Made by a program: the position numbers and the translations under genes. Source: Solea solea (Eukaryota; Chordata; Actinopteri; Pleuronectiformes; Soleidae). From it: a stretch of 64,000 nucleotides of DNA. The notes under the pieces are model-generated. The model had not been told where the DNA came from. It made no database searches and worked only from the letters and a program-made list of their open reading frames with translations. Positions 1 through 64,000 of this stretch are shown here, piece by piece. Position 1 is the stretch's first letter; every line of letters starts with the position of its first letter. The stretch lies in assembly GCF_958295425.1 (NCBI RefSeq), contig NC_081141.1:20882884-20946883 (forward strand), written 5' to 3'.

Positions 1-666
1 CACACACACACCAGAAAACAACAAATCACTGTTTAGCAAACAAAACTCCAAAGTAGAGATGACTTCATATTTTAGTGCACTACATAACATGGCGTTTTAA
101 CAATAGGATAGAAGAATAACAAAATGATAATATAATACTAGAAGAGGTTTGTAATTGTGTCCTGCAAACTGTACATGCTCAATATAGTACTTAAATAATG
201 GAATCTCGTCAGATTACAGTCACACACAGTGAAAGACAAACAAAGCCAGTCTGTTTTCTCACGTGTGATTTCTCTGAACCTCCGCGACCCTCGCTTTTCA
301 GAACGGCTCGAGAACAAGCGGGAGATTCAGATTTCCTCTTTTATTTCACACAAACACGATCTGAGGTTTTGGCTCCGAAAGCCAAAGAAAATGAGACCCA
401 GAAGGTGCGGCTGGGTGGATTATGTATTGATAGGCGTTGTGGCAACAGGTGGGGGTCAAACTAGTTCTCAGGTTCCCGATGGAGGAGGAGCATAGTGAAG
501 TATCAGTGAAGTTTCCCTGAGGTGCCCCCCCCATCTTAAATGTGATGGTAAAGCCCAAAGAAGGTATCAGATAAGGTCTAAATCTGTTGAGTGTCGATGA
601 GACCTATAGAAGGGGGAGTCAACCCAGCCTGTGATCCTCAGGGTGAGTGTGGGGGGGGGGGGGGGC
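1..666 (-). other. emid1 3' UTR and 3' flank
   Basis: The stretch from 666 down to about 320 is the probable 3' UTR, with a C15 tract next to the stop codon. Below that I see only AT-rich flank and a (CA) run at 1-12. The short reading frames here carry no recognisable domain. Confidence 0.5.
340..345 (-). promoter_or_regulatory. Candidate polyadenylation signal of emid1 (AATAAA)
   Basis: The plus strand reads TTTATT, so the gene strand has AATAAA about 320 nt after the stop codon. It is the only canonical signal I found between the stop and this point. It would give a 3' UTR of about 340 nt. It is placed by motif and distance only. Confidence 0.4.
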
Positions 667-56356
<55,690 letters not shown>

Positions 56357-58806
56357 CTGAGGAAGGGGGGGGGGGAAGAGCGAAACTCAGAAATGCAGAG
56401 TCAAGAATAAAACAGCAGCAGGGCTGCGTCCATGTGTTATTCTTAGACAATGTAGACAAATCCCATTTTCAAAGGTAAATAACATGAGGGGTGAACCGTG
56501 TATGTTCTAAAAACACCTTCAGACAAGTGCACTCACACTATAGCACACTCGTAAAATTAAATTAGCCGTGCAGTCAAATTCAATACACCGTTTTGATTCT
56601 TTCCCTCTCTTTCCCAACCCTTTTGTTTTGAAACTTCTTTATGGTGTTTACACAGTTTTTATCAGGCACGAGATTTGCAGCGCTGCATTGTGGGCTGCAT
56701 TTACACTGCAGCCTCTCCTCTGTCAATACACATCCGTTTGCATTTGTCTCTCAGAGGAGGCAAAGTCTCCCCAGAGAGGGTGAGGAGGAGGAAAACAAGG
56801 TCTCACGGGGAAATTAGAGTTTTTTAGCACAGGTTAACGTTCGGGTCATAAGTCCACTGACTATGTAATGTGCAAGACATTACGAGGATTCACTTGAGGC
56901 TGTTAAAAAAGTGGCTTTTTCATGTAAAGATCAGAGTTCAGGATGTTACTGTGAGGATATGATCAGACAGAGTCCACATGTCTCTCTGTGACCTCCTTGA
57001 AGCAAAATTAAAAAGTATTTTTCTCCTCAGTGAAACACATCTGTGCAACTATTAGGCCAACAGTGTTTCATTAGAGGAGACTGAAAGCTTACCGGTTTGT
57101 TTAATCCTCACATCCCTCTATCAGGAGCACATATGTGTACGGAGGGAAAACATTTAGCGTAAGAGGCTGGTTTTATTTAATCCCCCCCCCCACTTATCAA
57201 ATCATGAAAACCCTGAAGGGCTTTAATATTTACTCTCTCACTTTTATTTTGATAACAGTAATAAGTATAAGTATGGCGATAGCTGAGAGAGAAACAAGAA
57301 GAGCAATTACTTTAGCCTGTGTTTACACAATCAATAGACGTATCGACATGAGGCCCTAATGTGAAACCTCAAAGGAGGCTTGTGTGGCCTGAAGCACAGA
57401 ACTGCTCTGTGTGTTCTGCTGCCAATGTGTTTGTAAGCGTGGGACAGTGCTCCCACCAAAGACTGTTTGTCAATATGCGAGACCATATGTTTGTGTGTGT
57501 GAGAGACAGTTTACAGTAAAGGAAACCGCCAAAGGCGGAGGATGCGAGGCAGCAGCGACCCACCTCACGTTAACAACCTCCATATGTTGTGGTCGCCGCA
57601 CACACACACACAGACCTGAGCCTGTGAGGAATGACTGCGCACTACTTACTGCAGCTATTTTCACAAAGGTTTCCCTGCCATAAGAAGTTAAAAATGAAAA
57701 GAAACTTCTTTTTTTTTTTCATGAACTATCACAGCAGATTGGAGTCCAATCCAAGGCCACGTTCCTGACCAAAGAACCCAAATGTGCACTGACCTAAAGA
57801 GGTGGTCTTGAGCTACATCCCATACTACACTACAGTTTTTAAACAAAAACAATCTTTGTCCATTGTCAGAAGTAATCTACGTCCATAAAAGACACCTGAA
57901 GACATGCAGTGTATCACATGACAGTTCAGGTATACACTGGGCGTGTGTGTGTGTGTCATTTTAAACTGGAAGCAGATTTTCTCTTCTGTAGCTGTTTATT
58001 TGATTTCACAAAGAACTATTAATAAGAAACAACAATGGTGGAAGGTAAGAGCAAGGATTTCTGTTACGGAAATGACAACAAGGTGAAACTGAGATTGCTC
58101 AGTTCATTTTCAGTGTGAGAACCATAAAGTAAAAATTAGCTAAATAGCACATTGGGGAGAGAAGAGTAGGAAACAATTGAAATTAGGGGAAAAATGCATG
58201 AAAAAATGCTGAAATTGTAGTTATTTTCCAAGAGGAAGACTATTTTTAAACCAGTCAATGTCATGTGTGGGGAAAAGCAGCACACAAAGACGAGGACAGG
58301 ATGTAGCTGTCGTTAGGGTTGGAACAATAAACCAGTCATTACCAACTGATTTGATAAATAAATAAGATAAATCCTCTTAAATATGAATATTTTCTGGCTT
58401 ATTCGCTAGGAAACTGAAATTATTTTAATTATTTGGACTAAACAAGACATTAGAGAACGTCATCATTTTGAGGTTTTTGGAAACACCAATCCATTCTCGG
58501 AACTTTCATGGACCAAAAAAAACAAATCGATTGATCCAACAGAACAGATTCATGAATTGATGATCCATTGATAAGGGAAAAAGGAGTAAAAAGGAAGTGT
58601 GCAGAAGTAAGACAAAACTGGAATTACTCAGACTTTTCATGATACGCGAGTAAGTAATCAATCTGCCACACGTGCTTTTAAAAGACAGGCCTCCACAAAT
58701 GTATGAATCTATGCTTTCCCTTGTCCAAGAAGATTGACTCTAACCATGGGTGAATTTTCAAACATTGAAGGAGCTGTGGTTAGGTAGAGCTGGGGAGGAG
58801 GGAAGT

Positions 58807-58826
58807 GGGGGGGGGGGGGGGGGGGG
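58807..58826. repeat. G20 homopolymer run
   Basis: Twenty G on the plus strand, about 35 nt past the donor of the candidate exon on the gene strand (C20). Confidence 0.9.
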
Positions 58827-58860
58827 AGAGACTAACCCTTAACTCCTCCCCACCACTTAC

Positions 58861-58941
58861 CCTCCAGAACCAACAGATAAACATCTGACTTTCCCAGGCT
58901 GAGGAGGTGGAGGTTTCACCTGGGAACAGCTCAGATCGTCA
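58861..58941 (-). CDS. Candidate extra 5' exon of emid1 (phase 2 to phase 2), unproven
   Basis: The stretch is 81 nt and open in the frame needed. It is preceded by a strong acceptor (cacttcccaccctgtaccccccag) and followed by a near-consensus donor (GGAGG|GTAAGTGG). It would read DDLSCSQVKPPPPQPGKVRC, LSVGSGG and join exon 2 as SGG-NWC, with correct phase at its 3' side. Its length is a multiple of three and it starts and ends in phase 2, so it could be skipped or included without a frame change. I know of no homologue of this peptide, and mammalian EMID1 has only a signal peptide and a few residues before NWC. It could be chance. Confidence 0.3.
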
Positions 58942-59664
58942 CTGGGGGGTACAGGGTGGGAAGTGGTGGGATTGAGTTTTATGGTCTTCCCCTCTCTCTT
59001 TGCCTTGCACTTATGTAATTACCACAGAGGAAATGCCAACCACTGCGGCTTCAGTGAATAAAATAACAAAAGCAGTTGGTATAACAGAGTTTACAATTTC
59101 CCAAATGGCTCGACAACTGATACCGGCATCACCTTCGCTGTGCAACTCACTAAAACCGTACAAAGTTTCCTTTAAAATGTTTTTAACTCTCGTCCAAGCG
59201 GTTTCTTCGGCTGCATATAATTAGACTCCAGAGGATACAATGACCTGAGAAACATCACTGAAATCCTTGCAACACTTTTTTCCACCGCAATGAGAAGAAC
59301 AAGATACACATTCCTTTGATGTGTGAAGATAATTATGTCACCTGGGTATAAGTCACACCATTATCTCCTCTGGGATGTAAAGGTATGCATCATATTTTAG
59401 AGCCCTACAATAACACACTCACATTGTTGCATAATCAGCAAATATTTTGATATTCATTAAAACAAGATTTCTGGTTTTTCAGCTGCTTAAATATGAATAT
59501 TTTCTAAATTTGCTCCATATAACGAAGAAAGCACTTAACCAAAGGAAGGCATTTGAGAACGTGATCATTTCTAGGTTTGGGGAACACCAATCAAAGTTTT
59601 TGCACATTTTAGCAGTTAGGCACCCGGGGGTAAGTCCACTGGTAGTTAAAAGAACTCTTGTTTG

Positions 59665-59775
59665 AATGGAGGTTCATGGGAAAATGAGCCGACTTCCCAC
59701 TTGATTTATAATGTCAGTAAACATTTTCCTGAGAAGTAAATGGTTTCAGTTGCTAGTTTCAGGTCTTGTTCAATA
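59665..59775 (-). repeat. Dispersed family R1, minus fragment
   Basis: GGAGGTTCATGGGAAAATGAG, ATTTATAATGTCAGTAAAC and ATTTTCCTGAGAAGTAAATG match the plus-strand text of the copy at 33023-33215 (both antisense copies). Confidence 0.55.
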
Positions 59776-61424
59776 GCACATGATGTCAATTTTGTAATTT
59801 ATTTTCCCATTTTGAGGAAAACAGCCTGTAAAGCGTGGCACATGTGAGTGGACAGCGGCGTGATTTACAGCCGGTATCGTCCAATAGCTGCCTGGCTGTC
59901 GGCGACATCTGTGAATTTCATATTGCAAAAAAATTATCGCCGAGGCGCCAGTCAAATCACAAACTCTCGAGGCTTCAAAACAGGATTTTCTTTTGCAAGT
60001 GGAAAACAGTTAATGGAACCACCACACAATGGGCTGTTGGGCTTTGTCAAGTTTTTACTCGGCAACACAGGTGCACGTTGCACTCAAGTCTTTCTCTGTA
60101 AAATGCTTCATAGTCAACACCTTCCTCTTACTGGAGGCGCCTTTGTGTGATGAAGTGTGAAACCCACCGGCACCGTGCTGTTTCACTGGCAAAAGCACCA
60201 AGCAAGCCCTCGGTGAGTATCAGGTCTCTAAGCACACATGGCACACGTTGAATGCTGGACCCAAACTAAATAAATCATCAACCATCTCTCACAGTCACAC
60301 ACAGCCACGGCCAACAGTTAAGAAAGAAATCCACGATTTTAAAGGGACGGGGGGAAAAAAAGAAAACTCACAGCTTTGGCCCATCTGTTCCTCAACACTA
60401 CAGACTACAGACGCCAAGACAGTAAAACAGAAGAGGGAAACAGAATTGCGCTGAATAGGAAATGAAGGCAAACGCTGACAGAGCGCTTGTGAACTTTGTG
60501 TGTGCCCTCATTTCGCCCTGTACACCGTGCAGTCTGCGTCAGTCATCATACCAAGTAGGTGCACTTTCAGCAACAGACTGTGTCGGGAGGAAGAAGCTGG
60601 AGTTGACACAACAAAAACCTCCCTTTCCTTCCACCATTCCATCCATTCACATACAGTGGGAGGAGGAGAGCTGAACAGTCAAAGACATGTTTGAAATGCA
60701 CAATGAATATGAATCTAGATTTCTGTCTGTTGGAAAAAAAAAAAAAAACACTCGGGCAGAACAAAAGACAATGTGGCAGACAGAGGAAACAAAGGTCACT
60801 CTATCACAAAGGTCACATCGGGGAGTTTCTCAGAGGAACAGAGAGGTGGAGAGGAAGACAATTATGAAGTAGTCTTGGTCCCACAGGAAAAAACGAGGCG
60901 TAAGATAAATGTAGCGCGACAACAAAAGACAAAGCGAGAAAGTACAGTTACAATGGCATAAATAAATAGAGAGAGGGATACGATGTTCCTGGAGTCATAA
61001 TCTGCAGCTTTTAGAAGAAGAAAAAACACTGAAAGAAATGTGTTCATTTGAATAATGAATAACAAGTGAAACTCTCAATTTGTCTTTGTCTGTTTTGAGC
61101 TTTCAGTTTTTGAGCTTTCAGTCTGTTTTGAGCCTGGACACCTGTGAGTGATGAGTGTGTCACTCACAGCACGTAAAGGGGGGTGGGGGGTGTGACGCAG
61201 TAAATAGAGACTTGCAGGGTTCACAATGTGTCTGTGTGCTGGAATAAGGCTGGAAAATAGGTACGAAATTTTCATCTCATCGAACAATTATTTTATAATC
61301 CTCATCATGTTCTATTGGAGATCTGAAACGAACAATAATATTAGGTCAAGAAATGTTCCTGACATAATAAATCAAGTGCGAAGTAGGGGCTCATTTTTCC
61401 ATTCAAACTGGGTTCCTCTTTCAA

Positions 61425-61535
61425 CCACAGGAGTCGCCCCCTGGTGGCAAAGTGCTACTTCCATCCAACTTCCTGGGCTTCACTTTTCAAAACCAGAAGA
61501 CATCATGTATGTCCTTTTTTATATAGTCAATCTAT
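61425..61535 (+). repeat. Dispersed family R1, plus fragment
   Basis: GGAGTCGCCCCCTGGTGGC and ACTTCCTGGGCTTCACTTTTC match the CCCCCTGGTGG core of family R1. The following ATATAGTCAATCTATGTCAA resembles the end of the 25675 copy. Confidence 0.55.
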
Positions 61536-62433
61536 GTCAATGTATTAAGAAGAAAACTACACATTGAGTTTTGCATAAGCCAAAGTGAGATCATCAAAAG
61601 TTTTGTTATTTTTCCAGTCCAAGTGTGCCAAATCCAAAGATCGTCAAATATTCAAACAAATATCCACATTTAAGATGCTAGACCTAGATATATTATTCCT
61701 TTTAAAATGTTAAACTAAAAAACTAAAATTATAGATTGGTGAATGATATATCAGAAAACAGTGAATATAGGTCTTTTATATGTCAGAAAACAAATATTCT
61801 GTTTACAATTAAATAAAACAGAAAGAAAGAAACTTAATTTCAGTCATTTTTGGTCAAACAGTGACTCAAATTAACTGATTAGTGCTTTTTAATGCATGCT
61901 TTATGTGTTCTAATCAATGAATCAGTTCTCTTTAACATGGCTTTATGGTACAGTTAAAACAGCCACCACTTACCATTAATGATGCTTTAAAACTAAAGAC
62001 TGCTTCTGAAGATTCCTGAACAAGTTTCCATATGCTACATGAACTGAACGGATCTGAATGATTGAATCTTAAGCCGTTCAGCTTTAAGCCACTCGGGGCT
62101 CAGTCGACTGGAGTCCCTGTCATCTTCTTTCCCATGCTTAAAGAAAATGTGGATATGGTTAAGATGGGTAAGGAATGAGGGGCGACCAGGGGGCTCAGAC
62201 TGTCAGACCATGACAACTTCTCTAAGAGAGGATAAAGAAGTGGGCGAGACAAAGAAGTAAAACAAAAACAAAAAAAACCCAGCTACTTTTGTAACCCTAA
62301 CTGAGCTTATATATAGCTGTAAAGAATGAACACTTTATCAGCTCCTCCACAGAGCAACCGCTCCAGCTGAGAAATTAATGTTAATCCCCTTTGATTTGGG
62401 TGATCGCTCTGTGAAGACAGGCCAGTAATAGAG

Positions 62434-62530
62434 GACAGAACCATTTCCCTGTCTGCTAATATCCATATTTATTTCCCTCTGACTGCCTGAACCACAGTGA
62501 AAAGTTTAGTCTCACTCAGTCATTAAGTCT
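62434..62530 (+). repeat. Local direct duplication, copy 1
   Basis: GGACAGAACCATTTCCC..ATATTTATTTCCCTCTGACTGCC, TGAACCACAGTGAAAAG..CTCACTCAGTCA matches 63455-63560. Confidence 0.65.
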
Positions 62531-63269
62531 TTTCACATGGTATTAAAGAATGAAACAAAATGTTCTAAAAAATTATTTCTCAAACGTGGGGCTGTCAAAC
62601 GCATGTAAGTGGGAGTAAAAAATTACTTCTGTATCTGTAATGTGACGACATCTTCACTTTTCTGGAGGTTAAAGGCACATTTTTATTACATTTTAATCAG
62701 TTTTACATCCATCTGTCCCGTCACTACCCTACATACATCTGTGCGTCTTTTGCATTGGTATGGACATTTTTACCCAATATTTCCTCTAGAGGGCAGTGCC
62801 AAAAACTGAGTTGCATGCATCAACATACATGGTGACCATTCAAGAGGTTGCACTTTCAGCTTTTTTATAAATGTCCTATAGACTCTTCTTTGTTATCGTT
62901 TTTCTGACTGATTGACTCGATACTGCCCCCACAATTACAGGTGACATTGCTTTGTTTTGGCCGTCATCTCCTGTAAGGCGCACAATGAAATGAACGCTAA
63001 GTATGGACGGAAGGCTCCGTAAATGGGACTTAAAGCTGAGGGGGAGGAGTTACTCATCCACACCTTCACTACACCGCTGAATGATATAATACAGATATAT
63101 AATACAAAAACAGAGTGAATTTAGACTGGTGAGGAGCCCAGATTTATGATAGCCAGCTATAGAAAAAATAAACATTTTGAAGTGAATGGATGCCAACTCA
63201 ACATGTTAACGACTACCTAAGTTGTCATCATCAGTGACGTAAAAGGTCATCTGGAAAATGAACAAGCTC

Positions 63270-63355
63270 AAAAGGGGGCGTATCTCCACCTAGCTTTGCA
63301 GAGGGAGACACTTCAATAAATGGATTTGTCGGTAGTGCTAGTACAAGGACAGTAG
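63270..63355 (+). repeat. Dispersed family R3, copy 2
   Basis: GTATCTCCACCTAGC..GACACTTCAATAAATGG..GTAGTGCTAGTACAAGGACAG aligns with 46930-47015. Confidence 0.5.
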
Positions 63356-63454
63356 TACAATGAAATGGTGTGTTTAAGGTGCATAGCTCTGGATTTCTTC
63401 TCTACCCTCAACCTTAGCTCAACTTGACTGGGCATGGAAACGTACGGACTGTGT

Positions 63455-63560
63455 GAAGACAGAATCATTTCTCGATCTTGGAAAATTTATATTTATTTCT
63501 CTTTGACTGCCCGAACCACAGTGAAAAACTGAGTCTCTGTCACTGAATGTCATTCAGTCA
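63455..63560 (+). repeat. Local direct duplication, copy 2
   Basis: AGACAGAATCATTTCTC..ATATTTATTTCTCTTTGACTGCC, CGAACCACAGTGAAAAAC..GTCATTCAGTCA matches 62434-62530. Confidence 0.65.
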
Positions 63561-64000
63561 ATAAGAGAGGCTTCTGTTGTCAGAAAGCCCACAACCACAC
63601 ACCATAAACTGCTGCTTTCACAGATCAACGCACACAGCAGGTGGACCACGACTTCCAGCTCCTCTCATGTCGCCTCAAACTCACTGACCCCTCTGACTCT
63701 GTGGCTGATTCACTCACTCACTCTCACCAGCAGCAGCAGCAGGACCAGCTTACTCTCCATATAGTCTGTCGCTCCTCCTGTAACACTTCCAAACAAACAG
63801 CAGCACCAACAAACAGTAAACTCATCTCCCTTTGCAGAAAAACAAGCCCAGATTCAGTAGTGTCCCAGCTGCTTGTGTTTAGTAAACATGTCCACAAACC
63901 TCTGGCTGTGAGTGACAGCAGAGCTGAGTGGGGAGGTTGAAACAAGCCAGTGATGCGATGCTGAAAGCCTCCTGGACGCACCCACAAGAAGAGGGCCTCA

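Larger units (their letters stand above)
56357..64000 (-). other. 5' intron of emid1 (upstream of EMI exon 2)
   Basis: About 7.6 kb. It contains the candidate exon at 58861-58941, a G20 run (58807-58826), two R1 fragments, an R3 fragment and a local duplication (62434-62530 and 63455-63560). I searched the minus-strand frames for a signal-peptide exon ending in phase 2 and found none that convinces. The first exon and promoter are therefore probably outside the window. Confidence 0.6.

Noticed and set aside
60862..61065. Hydrophobic minus-strand start (MNTFLSVFFLLLKAA) as emid1 exon 1
   Set aside because: No suitable donor in phase 2 follows and the downstream residues do not resemble EMID1. 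AT-rich DNA often gives such hydrophobic frames.
63724..63987. Possible signal-peptide start (MSLLFVGAAVCLEV) with a nearby GTAAGC donor, as emid1 exon 1
   Set aside because: The donor would leave phase 0, but exon 2 and the candidate exon need phase 2. The frame also runs into a CAG/CTG-rich low-complexity stretch.

Overview
This is a eukaryotic (teleost fish) genomic window, not bacterial. Three things indicate a fish. A vertebrate EMI-domain collagen-like gene is spread over many short GT-AG exons. There are tRNA-headed SINE copies with the repeated body and GGATGGATG tail common in fish genomes. Around these lie an L2-type LINE fossil, hAT- and Harbinger-like remnants and many (CA)n/(TA)n microsatellites. 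Most open reading frames in the window are chance frames.

One protein-coding gene is supported, on the minus strand: emid1 (EMI domain-containing protein 1), a secreted extracellular-matrix protein. I reconstructed exons 2 to 16 (exon 1 is not identified) by reading splice sites and phases. The EMI domain lies in two exons (56243-56356 and 55023-55126). A linker exon, a short coiled-coil exon with C-x-x-C and a second linker exon follow at 13701-13239. Two Gly-X-Y blocks of about 28 and 27 triplets are then carried by short exons of 45, 53, 63 or 108 nt, separated by a non-collagenous interruption (exons 8676-8783 and 6033-6122). A C-terminal coiled-coil exon and a terminal exon ending at the stop codon (667-669) complete the gene. 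All junction phases agree. The coding sequence without exon 1 is about 410 codons, in line with mammalian EMID1 of about 440 residues. The signal-peptide exon probably lies upstream of the window, beyond 64000.

Layout: 1-666 is the 3' UTR and flank; 667-13701 is the compact 3' half of the gene; 13702-55022 is one 41.3-kb intron, rich in repeats and without a recognised gene; 55023-56356 holds the EMI exons; 56357-64000 is the 5' intron, with one candidate extra exon at 58861-58941.

The most interesting observation is a tandemly duplicated C-terminal coiled-coil exon (2101-2185 and 1811-1901). Both copies start in phase 0 and end in phase 1. Using both, or neither, brings an immediate stop codon, so the sequence predicts mutually exclusive splicing that swaps the last oligomerisation helix of the protein. 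Other observations are the candidate 81-nt phase-symmetric exon, a CpG-rich patch inside an intron, foldback and inverted repeats, and several transposon families with recognisable ends. I found no CRISPR array, operon, intact tRNA/rRNA gene or intact autonomous transposon.
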